NCBI GenBank assembly: GCA_001460835.1
Contig: CYKH01002252.1
Span: forward strand, 1 to 64,000
Direction of reading: 5' to 3'
Length of the DNA: 64,000 nt
Origin: Bodo saltans
Lineage: Eukaryota; Euglenozoa; Kinetoplastea; Eubodonida; Bodonidae
Under the pieces are notes generated by a model. The model searched no databases, was not told the DNA's origin, and worked only from the letters and a program-made list of their open reading frames with translations. The translations under genes and the position numbers were made by a program. Shown here in pieces: positions 17,695 through 25,949 of the stretch; the first letter of the stretch is position 1, and every line of letters starts with the position of its first letter.

Positions 17695-19050
17695 ATGTCT
17701 GTGAGACGTAAACAGTTTAGTTCTCACCAGCGCTCCGATGAAGGTAGAAGTGCCTCGACGGGTGACGTGATGCAGCATCGCGACCCGGCTACATCTGCCA
17801 CGATTGTGATGAGCAGAAGTGCAAGCGGACCTTCGATCCTTCCCTTGTACAGAAGCAGCAGCGGCGGCTCAGGTCACCAAGAGCGCTCAGCACAAATTGC
17901 CAGGAGGCGGCGAAGAGCGCCACACGAATTCGCACAGCTCGAGCCGCAAATTCGTGCGCTTAGGCGGCAATGTCTCACCGACCTTATTGCGAAGCGATTT
18001 GCTTTGTGGCGACTCTTCCTCATGATGCGACGAGAGGCGGAGCGAGCAAAGGTGCGAGAATTGGGAGCACACTGCGTGCGAACGATCATGCAGCACAGCC
18101 CTCATTGTGTTGCGTCGTATTACTTCCGGAAGTTGCTGCTTTGGAGAAAGCATCAAGAGGGCAGACGTTTTCAGCATCGCTCGCTTTTGTCCATCCGTAG
18201 ATCGGCACTCAAATCTCTTGTGTTTCGTCATTTTTATAGCTGGTGTCGCCTGTGCACAGTGGCGCAACAACGCCGTATTGCGGCAACACTGTTGAGGCGC
18301 ACACTTATGATGCGAGCTCGGACTGCATGGAACCTCTGGACGACGTTGTGTGCAACACGCCACCGCTTTGTTGGCATCATTCAGCCTGCACTTGCACAGA
18401 TACATCAATCGAGCGTTCGAGTTTACATGAGTCGTGTGCTGCATCGTTGGAACACGGTGGTGGTTCGCAAAGGGCTTGTACGCCATCTGGCTGCGGTGAA
18501 CGCGACTCGCCAATTGTCGCAATGGTTTCACCTCTGGATGAGGCGCCGCTATTGGAAGCAGCAGGTTCAAGAAACGCAGCGGTGTATGCGCCGCAACCTC
18601 CGCCTCTTAGCGAAGGGGCGACTGCAGTCGTGGATACGTTGGACAGTGTCCAAGTCTGTGTCTGGACTCATCGAGCAAAAGAACCTTGCTTTGCTGGCGG
18701 CGGCATATTTGGCAAAGTGGCGTCGGCTGTGTCTCTGCACGGCACAAGTTGCACACTTGAAGGCCCGCGTGTGTGCCTGGCGCATGCGTCGCCACTTCAT
18801 CATGTGGACGGCGTGGATAAGACGAGGAATTCGAGCAGTGCTGCTAGAGCAGCGCCACCTTGTCTGCCTTCTCCAACGCTACTACATTGAATGGAGAGTG
18901 AACATAGAGACAAGAAGATTATCGTACCAGTCGATGCGATCCTATTCGCATGCACTGCAGCGACAGTCTTTTTCAACCAGATCGACAAGTGCTGAGACGC
19001 AAGCACCACACCCACGCCTTGATCTTTGGAAAGGAGAAACTGCATTTTAG
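17695..19050 (+). CDS. Sfi1-like Trp-repeat protein, possible centrin binder
   Basis: A 451-residue, very basic protein from ATG 17695. From about residue 100 to 435 it carries at least ten spaced Trp-centred helical units: FALWRLFLMMRRE, LLLWRKHQEGRR, FYSWCRLCTVAQ, AWNLWTTL, VLHRWNTVVVRK, FHLWMRRRYWKQ, LQSWIRWTV, LAKWRRLCL, FIMWTAWIRR and YYIEWRVNIE. This pattern, hydrophobic-x-x-W with flanking Arg/Lys about every 25-35 residues, is that of Sfi1 and related centrin-binding repeats of basal bodies and centrosomes. A basal-body or bilobe role is inferred. Alternative: another IQ-like calmodulin- or centrin-binding scaffold. Long out-of-frame and antisense ORFs here are by-products of the CG-rich Arg/Trp codons. 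Confidence 0.72.
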   Translation: MSVRRKQFSSHQRSDEGRSASTGDVMQHRDPATSATIVMSRSASGPSILPLYRSSSGGSGHQERSAQIARRRRRAPHEFAQLEPQIRALRRQCLTDLIAKRFALWRLFLMMRREAERAKVRELGAHCVRTIMQHSPHCVASYYFRKLLLWRKHQEGRRFQHRSLLSIRRSALKSLVFRHFYSWCRLCTVAQQRRIAATLLRRTLMMRARTAWNLWTTLCATRHRFVGIIQPALAQIHQSSVRVYMSRVLHRWNTVVVRKGLVRHLAAVNATRQLSQWFHLWMRRRYWKQQVQETQRCMRRNLRLLAKGRLQSWIRWTVSKSVSGLIEQKNLALLAAAYLAKWRRLCLCTAQVAHLKARVCAWRMRRHFIMWTAWIRRGIRAVLLEQRHLVCLLQRYYIEWRVNIETRRLSYQSMRSYSHALQRQSFSTRSTSAETQAPHPRLDLWKGETAF

Positions 19051-19218
19051 TCTTAGAGTAGATGGTGGTGGGCATGACATGTTTTATCTTTCAAAAAAGT
19101 TCCTTGTGACCATAGTTTGTTTTTCCTGCGTCGGCATCTGGTGTTTTCCCCCTCTCGTCTTGAAGTGGTGCCTGTGAAGGGAGATTTAGACAGGGAGGTG
19201 ATCCAATAAGCAAAGAGC

Positions 19219-19239
19219 ATTTCTTTTCTTTTCGTTTAG
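19219..19239 (+). promoter_or_regulatory. Probable trans-splice acceptor for LCB1
   Basis: A run of T/C (ttcttttcttttcgtttag) ends in AG at 19238-19239, and the first ATG downstream is the LCB1 start at 19270. Confidence 0.55.
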
Positions 19240-19269
19240 TTTTCATAAACTGTAGTTATTTGCGACCAA

Positions 19270-20796
19270 ATGTCGTCATCAGCAGAGTCCGCCGTTCGAG
19301 AAGCGGTCGAGTTCTTGATTCAATTTGTCGAGAATCCACTTCCCTTCTTGGTGTACCAATGGGAGCAGCATCCCTACCACATCGTCATCGAAGTGGCATT
19401 CTGTGTAGCGTTTGTGTACTTCTACTTCATTCCGCTCCACCGTGCCAAAGCGTCACGTATTGAGACCATGACCTCAAAAGAGGAGGACATGATGCTGCAA
19501 GAGTTCGTGTCTGCCCCCTTCAAGGCCAACCGACCTGACTCCAATGCCCCAGTGGCGGGTCCCTTCGGAGGTGCTGAAGTCATGCCGAATGTTCAGATCC
19601 TTGGGAGGTCCGGTGTGAAGGCAACCATTCGTGGTCCCAAGGGGTCACCACTCAGCTGCCTTGACCTCGCCACCTTCGATTACCACTCGCTGTCAACAGC
19701 ACCGGAAATTCGTGAGACCGCGAAGCATTTGGTTGTGACATACGGCGTTGGTAGCTGCGGTCCTCGTGGCTTCTACGGCACCGTCAAGCCCCACTTGGAC
19801 CTTGAGTCACACATTGCGGCGTTCCTCGGCGTAGACGCATGCATTATTTACAGCTTCTCATTTGCCACTGTGTCCACACTGATCCCGTGCTACTCATCCC
19901 GAGGCGACTACATTGTTGTCGACAGTGGTGTCTGCCTTCCTATCCAAGAAGGCTGCCACTTGTCACGTTCCAACGTATCCTATGCGCGCCACAATGATTT
20001 ATTCCACATGGAAGAACTCATGTCGACGATCCAGCGCTCCGACGATAAGAAGAAGAAGATTTCACGTCGCTTCCTTGTCACAGAGGGAGTGTTCCGCAAT
20101 TCGGGCGATATTTGCCAACTCCGTGAGATTCTAGAGCTGTGCAACAAATATAAGTTTAGGTTGATCCTTGAGGACTCATACGGCTTTGGTGTCCTTGGGG
20201 CAACGGGGCGCGGTACACCGGAGCACTTCCAAATCCCCACCTCGTTGATTGACTTCTACATTGGCAGTATGGCAACGTCGCTGGGCACCGTCGGTGGCTT
20301 CTGTGCCGGCTCCGCAACTATGGTAGACCATCAACGACTCGCCGCAACTGGTTACGTCTTCTCTGCATCCCTTCCTCCGTACATGACGGGCAGCGCCAGC
20401 AAGGCACTGGAGATGATTCAAGCAAACCCAAATCTTGTGGGCGACGTCCAGCGCAACGCGAAGGCATTCCGTGCGGAGCTCCGTACTGTTGGTCTCCCTG
20501 CCAACCTAAAGATGATCGACTCCACTGACGACGTGTCGCCACTTGTGCACATCCGTGTGGAGTGCTCGTATATTCGCGAAGTCGGCAAGCAGCGAGTTGA
20601 GGAACAGCTCGCTCGCGTAGTCGAGTCGCTTCAGACCAAGTCAATTTTGGTGCTGCGTCACCTTTACACGGCTGAGGAGCGCGTTGAAAACTGGCCCTCA
20701 TTGCGTGTGGTCATTAAGAGCGGTCTCACGCCAGCACAGGTCGGCATTACTGCACGCACTATTATCGCTGTGCTGCGCGTTGAATTCCGTCAATAA
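19270..20796 (+). CDS. LCB1: Serine palmitoyltransferase subunit 1 (LCB1/SPTLC1)
   Basis: A 508-residue protein from ATG 19270, the non-catalytic partner of LCB2 in condensing serine with palmitoyl-CoA, the first step of sphingolipid synthesis at the ER. One membrane segment lies at residues 38-58 (HIVIEVAFCVAFVYFYFIPL). The alpha-oxoamine synthase fold follows, with YGVGSCGPRGFYGT (Cys163 equals the SPTLC1 active-site Cys mutated in human neuropathy) and LVTEGVFRNSGDICQL. Where the catalytic subunit has the PLP-binding Lys (TKSFG), this protein has Thr336 (ATSLGTVGG), as expected for LCB1 and not LCB2. Codons are biased toward C/G third positions, suggesting strong expression. Confidence 0.92.
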   Translation: MSSSAESAVREAVEFLIQFVENPLPFLVYQWEQHPYHIVIEVAFCVAFVYFYFIPLHRAKASRIETMTSKEEDMMLQEFVSAPFKANRPDSNAPVAGPFGGAEVMPNVQILGRSGVKATIRGPKGSPLSCLDLATFDYHSLSTAPEIRETAKHLVVTYGVGSCGPRGFYGTVKPHLDLESHIAAFLGVDACIIYSFSFATVSTLIPCYSSRGDYIVVDSGVCLPIQEGCHLSRSNVSYARHNDLFHMEELMSTIQRSDDKKKKISRRFLVTEGVFRNSGDICQLREILELCNKYKFRLILEDSYGFGVLGATGRGTPEHFQIPTSLIDFYIGSMATSLGTVGGFCAGSATMVDHQRLAATGYVFSASLPPYMTGSASKALEMIQANPNLVGDVQRNAKAFRAELRTVGLPANLKMIDSTDDVSPLVHIRVECSYIREVGKQRVEEQLARVVESLQTKSILVLRHLYTAEERVENWPSLRVVIKSGLTPAQVGITARTIIAVLRVEFRQ

Positions 20797-21511
20797 CGAA
20801 ACTGAGGTCTGACAAAGGCCACAACCACAAAATCACAAAAAACACAAAAGGAAAAACCCAACAACAACAAAAAAGAATAGAAATCAACCACAATTACATC
20901 AAGAAAGCTTCACACAAAATTCAACGAAAAGCAACCCAATGCGGTCCGCTCGCTATGCAGATCGCCATCGTAAAAAAAAACGACGAAGCAGGACAACGAG
21001 CAATAAACAAAATTGTGATTTTCAGTTTTTTTTTTCCATTTCTTTCGTTTCGTGGTGCTTTCTTTTCGCTGGCTCAGTTGTTGATGAGCGTAAACATGCG
21101 CTGTGCATGCACTTGCTTATTTTGCCATTCCGTGGTTACTTTTTTTTATTTCTCTTTTTTGTTCATTTCTTCATTTTTTGATATTTTATATTTTTTTTTA
21201 GATTGAAGCTGTGATTGCGACGAGCACCAACAACTCTTTGAATGAGTATCGGTGAGTAACAGGGCACGACCCCGCTGCCCGCCAATTGTGAAGGACAACT
21301 GTCTGGCTTGGCGTTGTCGCTGAATGGCGTGACTGAATGCTGCCTGCGACTTTCACTGCTTTTCTTTTTCTGTTTGCAAGAGGCTGAAAGGTCTTTTTTG
21401 TTTGATCACGACACACTTAACTTTGGAGTTTTGTGGCGTGTAGAAATACATCACCACCGCAACTTCCATCCACAGAAAAATAATAATACATCGAAAAAGA
21501 AATCCTTCCTG
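20797..21511. other. Long intergenic region with two pyrimidine tracts
   Basis: Begins A-rich (many caa/aaa runs to about 20985), the likely 3' UTR of LCB1, then turns strongly T-rich to about 21200, ending in AG at 21200-21201. A second tract ends in AG at 21379-21380. Short frames here (for example from 20939 and 20955) are Phe/Leu runs read from T-rich DNA and are not credible genes. Confidence 0.6.
21351..21380 (+). promoter_or_regulatory. Probable trans-splice acceptor for the 223-aa gene
   Basis: The tract tttctttttctgtttgcaag ends in AG at 21379-21380. No ATG occurs between it and 21512, whereas splicing at the upstream AG (21201) would leave several short upstream ORFs, so this site fits the main start better. 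Confidence 0.5.
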
Positions 21512-22183
21512 ATGGCACCTCGCTTTATTCTTCCTCCCCCTGCGACTTCCATCACATTGCTCGATAGTGTGACGATTACACTCACTGCAAGAAGCATTGC
21601 CGTTGAGAACGGTCGTGCACCTTCAGCTACACCGAGTCCTATGGACCACGGAAACGCAGAACAAGTTGCGGATGATGGATTCGAAACTCGCAGCGCAATT
21701 GTCGGCGAAATGCGGGCAACAACGGGTGGTGACAGCGTTCCTGCGACCTTCGACAAAGACCTTGTCCAGTGGTACCGTGGGCAGCTGCTCAACTTTGATG
21801 ATAACAAGCAGCTGTGCACGAAAGACGAGGTCGTCACCCTACTGGGGGATCAGGACACAGATCTTGTCGTATTCCTGCGAGTAGGCGATTCAACGTTTCG
21901 CCTATGTGCGTTCCAATCTCTCACACGAGTCAGCAACAGTGGCCTCTCCACTTCCAGTGGGACCTCGCCTCTGACATCGTCGCTGAGCAGCCCGCCCAAA
22001 GCTCAAGCATCATCAGATGCCTCTGCATTTTCGTCGACTGCAATCACCAATTCTGGGTCACCATCGTCGCCTCCGCGTAAGGCAAATGATCGGTACACAT
22101 CAGCTATCGCATTTGAGTTTGTGACGAATGTGATAAGCAACGTGATCGGTGAAGACTTGTACTCTGCCGGTGCCGATGATTGA
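21512..22183 (+). CDS. Conserved-looking protein of unknown function
   Basis: A 223-residue protein; ATG 21512 is the first after the acceptor at 21380. I recognise no family. Two blocks look folded: a beta-like start (FILPPPATSITLLDSVTITL) and a region around DLVQWYRGQLLNFDDNKQLC to VVFLRVGDSTFRLCAF. They are joined and followed by Ser/Thr/Pro-rich linkers. It ends in a hydrophobic, probably helical segment AFEFVTNVISNVIGEDLYS. No signal peptide or clear membrane segment. The reading frame is supported by protein-like composition against the AT-rich flanks. Confidence 0.6.
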   Translation: MAPRFILPPPATSITLLDSVTITLTARSIAVENGRAPSATPSPMDHGNAEQVADDGFETRSAIVGEMRATTGGDSVPATFDKDLVQWYRGQLLNFDDNKQLCTKDEVVTLLGDQDTDLVVFLRVGDSTFRLCAFQSLTRVSNSGLSTSSGTSPLTSSLSSPPKAQASSDASAFSSTAITNSGSPSSPPRKANDRYTSAIAFEFVTNVISNVIGEDLYSAGADD

Positions 22184-22452
22184 GTACAGTTGAGACGCAC
22201 ATCATGTGGTGCGACTGATGATGGAGGGAATGGAGGGAAGAACAACTCGCAGCACTAAACAGGAGAGGCTGCTGCTCAGCTGTCGAGACCTTTTCTGTGT
22301 AGACTGTGTATCTGTAGATGAAAAGGAAAGAAGCACCTGTCTTTTCGTGTTTTTTTTTTTCATTCACTGTGCATCGAGCACATTTCGGTTGAAAGCAACA
22401 GTTCATTTTTCCCCCTGTCTCGGGAGATAATTCGGAACACAAGCGGAATTCT

Positions 22453-23283
22453 ATGTCGGGAGTCCAACCGAAGCGCGGCGGTAGTCCTATTTCAGCAGCG
22501 AAAGTGAAGGCGGCTCGCAGCAAAGCGGATTCACTGACGAGCGATGCCTCACTGCAGTACCTGCGCCACCACGATGTTCCCACGGTTATCAATGAGATCT
22601 TAGCGGCTATTCTTGCAGCGCAACCAACTGATCCGCTCGTTGCAATCGAACACCAGCTCCGCGAGGTCGCCCTGCGGCGCGCTGCAGCCAACGCACGAGC
22701 GAACGCAGCGAAACCGCAAGCCAAGACAGCAGGAATACACAGCTCAAGCCCCGCTCGCGAGAAAGTAGTCGCCACGAAAACGCCGAAGACAACTCCTTCC
22801 CCTACGACACCGACACCCGCAGCTTCTCAGGCAACGCCAGTAGAGCCTCTGCAGCCACCTGAAGCAGCGGCGACAAAAACTCCTCAGGTGGTGTTCGTTG
22901 AAGTTGCTGAGCCAGCAGCAGCAGCAGCAGCAGAGTCGGTTGAGGCACCCATCAATGACACGGAGAGAGTTACTGATGCCCCACCAACGACCGTTGCCGA
23001 AGCGCCCAGTGCAGGCGAAACTCTAGACGCTAACGAGGTTTCCGCTTCAACGGAACTTATTTCTGCGGATAAAACTCCTCAAAGTGAGATGGCGAACACC
23101 ACCGAAGCAGCTGCGCTACCAGAGCCAGCACTACTGCCTCCTGATGATGGTGATGCCTCACCAATTGCTCCACCTGATCAACAAGTCCCATCAGAAGTTA
23201 CTTCGGATCAGGTGATCGAAGCAAGTATGAAGGAGGCCGAGCAAGAGGCTGCTCCGGAAGAAGCAGCAAGCACCCCACAGTAA
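22453..23283 (+). CDS. DPY-30/RIIa-type docking-domain protein with Ala/Pro-rich tail
   Basis: A 276-residue protein from ATG 22453. Residues about 35-72 (SLQYLRHHDVPTVINEILAA continuing into PTDPLVAIEHQL) match the DPY-30/RIIa dimerisation-docking motif: YLxxHxVPxxxxxxLxxxxxxxPxDPLxxIxxxL. That helix-turn-helix dimerises and grips amphipathic helices of anchoring proteins, for example in flagellar radial spokes or PKA complexes. The remaining 200 residues are disordered, rich in Ala, Pro, Glu and Thr, including a run encoded by a GCA repeat near 22916-22932. A flagellar role is plausible but inferred. Confidence 0.72.
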   Translation: MSGVQPKRGGSPISAAKVKAARSKADSLTSDASLQYLRHHDVPTVINEILAAILAAQPTDPLVAIEHQLREVALRRAAANARANAAKPQAKTAGIHSSSPAREKVVATKTPKTTPSPTTPTPAASQATPVEPLQPPEAAATKTPQVVFVEVAEPAAAAAAESVEAPINDTERVTDAPPTTVAEAPSAGETLDANEVSASTELISADKTPQSEMANTTEAAALPEPALLPPDDGDASPIAPPDQQVPSEVTSDQVIEASMKEAEQEAAPEEAASTPQ

Positions 23284-23523
23284 TTGCAAAGCGTGGGATA
23301 CATACGACATATTTGCAGTGGTGAGCTTCATGAAAGTGATGCGTTCTCCTTTCTGGTTGTCTGCGCTCGTAAACATTGGTGGGTCATGGTTGTTACTATA
23401 GTAGCTCCGAGATACGCAGTATCGCGTGTACATTAGTGTTTTTCAGCATCAAATTACACGATTTTGATGGAATCAAAGTAGCAAGAAATATGCTGCTGAC
23501 TTCCGTTTTCTTGTTGTCATGCG

Positions 23524-23550
23524 ATTTCTTTCTCGATTTCTTACTTCCAG
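23524..23550 (+). promoter_or_regulatory. Probable trans-splice acceptor for the Cys-rich gene
   Basis: The tract tttctttctcgatttcttac followed by ttccag ends in AG at 23549-23550. The first downstream ATG (23556) is out of frame with the main ORF. Confidence 0.6.
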
Positions 23551-23555
23551 TCTAC

Positions 23556-23579
23556 ATGTCGCAGAATGGATCTATGTGA
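23556..23579 (+). promoter_or_regulatory. Short upstream ORF overlapping the main start
   Basis: ATG 23556 opens MSQNGSM and stops at TGA 23577-23579, overlapping the main ATG at 23566 in another frame. If splicing occurs at 23550, ribosomes must bypass this AUG by leaky scanning to translate the main ORF. Confidence 0.4.
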
Positions 23580-24207
23580 CATTATTCGACTGCAAAGCTT
23601 TGACCGTGAGCTAGAAAATCTGCTCGAGGGAGTAGTCAGACGTCAGGCTGCAGTCCCCCTCATCATCCCCCGTCACCTGCGAGAATATTTGTCCTCGTCA
23701 GACCATTCACTACAGCCACCACCATCATCAGAAGAACTTGCAGTTCATTCGGGTCCATCGAGCTCCAACAGTTCACCAGAAGTTCATCGGGACACCAGCA
23801 CAACATCCTCCACCACCACCATGATGATGATGATGGCGTCGTGCCTCCTTTCTCAAAGTGGACTTGAGGCGCATTTGGAACGAACCCACAACAGTCCTGG
23901 CTATGTTGTCATCCAGCACGAATTAGGAGCCGCATCGAACAAGGTTTGTCTGCTGTTTTGTAGCGCTGGGCACTTGATGTTTGGCACACGTAGAAAACCT
24001 GCCGGGTCCGTTTGCGTTTGGTGCGGCTGGAAACTCAACACAAACTTGTCCATCAAAGAACAATCTCGCACTGGTTGCCGGTCTGGTGGCGTTGTTGGCT
24101 GGTGTGTTGTATGCGCGTCGTACATTTGTATTGCCTGCAAAGAAGAGCTCCTTGAAGTGCAAGTGCCGGCAGTTTGGAGTGGAAATGATCGAGAATTGCT
24201 GCCATAG
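23566..24207 (+). CDS. Cys-rich putative zinc-binding protein, unknown function
   Basis: A 213-residue protein from ATG 23566. The N-terminal part (MDLCDIIRLQSFDRELENLL) is probably helical. The middle is Ser/Pro-rich with a Met run (TMMMMMAS, from ATG triplets near 23820). The last 80 residues hold paired cysteines: CLLFC, CVWCGWKL, WCVVC and CIACKEEL, plus His, which could bind two zinc ions in a RING- or ribbon-like fold. No family is recognised. A short ORF overlaps the start, so either the gene is weakly translated or the true start differs. Confidence 0.5.
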   Translation: MDLCDIIRLQSFDRELENLLEGVVRRQAAVPLIIPRHLREYLSSSDHSLQPPPSSEELAVHSGPSSSNSSPEVHRDTSTTSSTTTMMMMMASCLLSQSGLEAHLERTHNSPGYVVIQHELGAASNKVCLLFCSAGHLMFGTRRKPAGSVCVWCGWKLNTNLSIKEQSRTGCRSGGVVGWCVVCASYICIACKEELLEVQVPAVWSGNDRELLP

Positions 24208-24383
24208 ATTCGATTCGTGAATGATTTTTTTTCCAAGAAAGAAGTAACATCAAAACGTTGCAGCGTTCAATTGAGCTGCAGCATAAGGTGATTTGGCTTC
24301 CTCTATTTGAATTTCTCTCTCGTCTTGTCGTGCTGTACTGTCTCTTGTAGTCGAGCAGACAACCACACAAACTCAAAACACTT

Positions 24384-25634
24384 ATGTCTGTCATTGATGC
24401 GGGCTCCTTTGCGGTGCGGTGCGGCAGCATTGGCGAGGCCACCAGCTCCATGTCTCTTGCGCCCTTCTCGTACAATGGTATGTCCAATGACAACGAAGAG
24501 GATAGCGTGTTGTTGCACCATCGTTCACGATGGACAGCGTCCTCCCGTCGCTACACGTGGAATCAGCTTCTTACAGATCCCAGAGTGGACGTTGAGCGTT
24601 CTGTGCCACTGTGGACGACAGAATCCATTCAGAACCACCTTCCAGAGCACGTTGAGCAGTTGTCCTACATTGCATCAAAGGCTCTTGGATTTCGATCAGC
24701 TGACCCACTGATGCTTGTCCTACAAGAGGCGTGGCACGAAAGACTAGAGCGTGTATCAGCGTTAGCCAGCGCCTTATTGGAGGGAGAGATCACATCGGCC
24801 CTTTACTTTGCTCGGCCAAGTGTCTGCATTGCACTCTCCCAAGGGAAGCCCACCGCGGTGGTGGTTGATTGCGGGCACTCACAGACCACTGCGGCAGTCG
24901 TATGCGATGGGTACGTAGCGCGTCGATCTATTATCACGGCACCCGTTGCTGGATCAGCGGTGACTTCTACTCTTCTTCATCACATTTCTTTACCGTACGA
25001 GCGCACTCTGTCATCTAGGTGTCTCGATGCTTCGGCTGCGCATCCAAAGCGAATTGCCCTCGCGCGATTCTTTGCTATGCAAGAGGTGAAGGAGGTGTGG
25101 GCAGTTGTTGGAGGTGGTGTCGATGGTGGAAAGGGCGCCAGCGGTGGTGTTTCTGCCCCAACAGAGCCAGCGATGCAACGCTTTTTTGCCCCTGACGGTG
25201 CCGAGCTTCATCTGTCAGACGACGCGACTCGAAGCGGGTTAGATGTAGCGCGACTTCGAGATTCATGTTTTGATCAATTGTTTCGCGAGTCCACCCACGC
25301 CCCAGGTGAGCACGCACAATCTATTCACATCCCAAAGACGATTCTTAAAGTACGACGCAACGTCGACATTGAGATGCGCGCTGCCACGTTACCGCACATT
25401 CTAGGTGGTGGCACAAGCCAAGCACCTCGTTTCGCGGCACGCGTCACTGCGGAATTAAAGACGCTGGATTCTCAATACTTCAAAGCTCCTCCACCAATCG
25501 TGGCAAGCGCGAACTCAGCGTGGAAGGGCGCATCCATGTCCGCCGAGTCCTCAGCCTTCATGCCGCTGTGGATCACAAAAGCAGAGCTTGCTGAGGAAGG
25601 TACCAGCGTCCTGCGACGCAAGCTATGCTATTGA
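24384..25634 (+). CDS. Actin-related protein, ARP4/BAF53-like
   Basis: A 416-residue protein from ATG 24384. Actin-fold marks: N-terminal VIDAGSFAVRCGSIGEA (phosphate-binding loop 1 position), VVVDCGHSQTTAAVVCDGYV (loop 2, about residues 154-173) followed by RRSIITAPVAG, and a C-terminal block SAWKGASMSAESSAFMPLWI ending in EEGTSVLRRKLCY, close to the actin WxGGSxxxSxxxFxxMWIxKxEYxExGxxxVxRK end. The stretch after loop 2 resembles the BAF53/ARP4 sequence (GIVKSPLAG) more than actin. ARP4 is a nuclear subunit of chromatin remodelling and acetyltransferase complexes. Loop residues are altered from conventional actin, so ATP hydrolysis is doubtful. The ARP4 class needs a tree to confirm. Confidence 0.7.
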   Translation: MSVIDAGSFAVRCGSIGEATSSMSLAPFSYNGMSNDNEEDSVLLHHRSRWTASSRRYTWNQLLTDPRVDVERSVPLWTTESIQNHLPEHVEQLSYIASKALGFRSADPLMLVLQEAWHERLERVSALASALLEGEITSALYFARPSVCIALSQGKPTAVVVDCGHSQTTAAVVCDGYVARRSIITAPVAGSAVTSTLLHHISLPYERTLSSRCLDASAAHPKRIALARFFAMQEVKEVWAVVGGGVDGGKGASGGVSAPTEPAMQRFFAPDGAELHLSDDATRSGLDVARLRDSCFDQLFRESTHAPGEHAQSIHIPKTILKVRRNVDIEMRAATLPHILGGGTSQAPRFAARVTAELKTLDSQYFKAPPPIVASANSAWKGASMSAESSAFMPLWITKAELAEEGTSVLRRKLCY

Positions 25635-25945
25635 TGGATAGCTCGTTTGTTCAGACCACCACGATCAGCAGCACGCACACAGACAGAAATATCAAAGTCC
25701 TCCCAATGCTTGTCGTCGTTGATTGTCATGAGATGCCAAGCAATGATGTCAGGCCAAAAAGGGTTGGGTTTCAATCAACCATTTCCGTTTTTGTTTTTTT
25801 TCAAACCTCACTGTGATCGCCAAATCCCAACAATACAATAATATTGAAAGCATATGTTCCCTGTTCATTGATATCTGCAGGCTGTGAAAAACACAAAGAG
25901 GCCTCGTTTCGCTATGACCACATCTGTTATCATCTCCTCACAACA
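25635..25945. other. Intergenic region and SET-gene leader
   Basis: No gene. Holds a T-rich tract near 25786-25803 and an AG at 25879-25880 (atatctgcag), a plausible trans-splice site, followed by a short upstream ORF at 25914-25949. Confidence 0.5.
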
Positions 25946-25949
25946 ATGA
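25914..25949 (+). promoter_or_regulatory. Upstream ORF whose stop overlaps the SET-gene start
   Basis: ATG 25914 encodes MTTSVIISSQQ and ends in TGA 25947-25949, which shares bases with the main ATG 25946 (ATGA). With splicing near 25880 this would be the first AUG. The ATGA overlap could allow reinitiation. Confidence 0.4.

Noticed and set aside
17887-18570. Minus-strand ORF of 227 codons antisense to the Sfi1-like gene
   Set aside because: No recognisable protein features. The host frame has a clear repeat pattern, and no other minus-strand gene exists here.
18243-18890. Long out-of-frame ORF (215 codons) inside the Sfi1-like gene
   Set aside because: Same strand, different frame, Ser/Cys/His-rich with no domain. 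Caused by the Arg/Trp-rich codon content of the host gene.
21242-21262. GGTGAGTAA sequence resembling a cis-intron 5' splice site
   Set aside because: Cis-introns are extremely rare in kinetoplastids, and no paired branch and 3' site giving a sensible protein was seen. The nearby tracts are explained by trans-splicing.
22104-22775. Minus-strand ORF of 223 codons across two gene ends
   Set aside because: It spans the spacer between two plus-strand genes and reads their leader backwards; composition is not protein-like.
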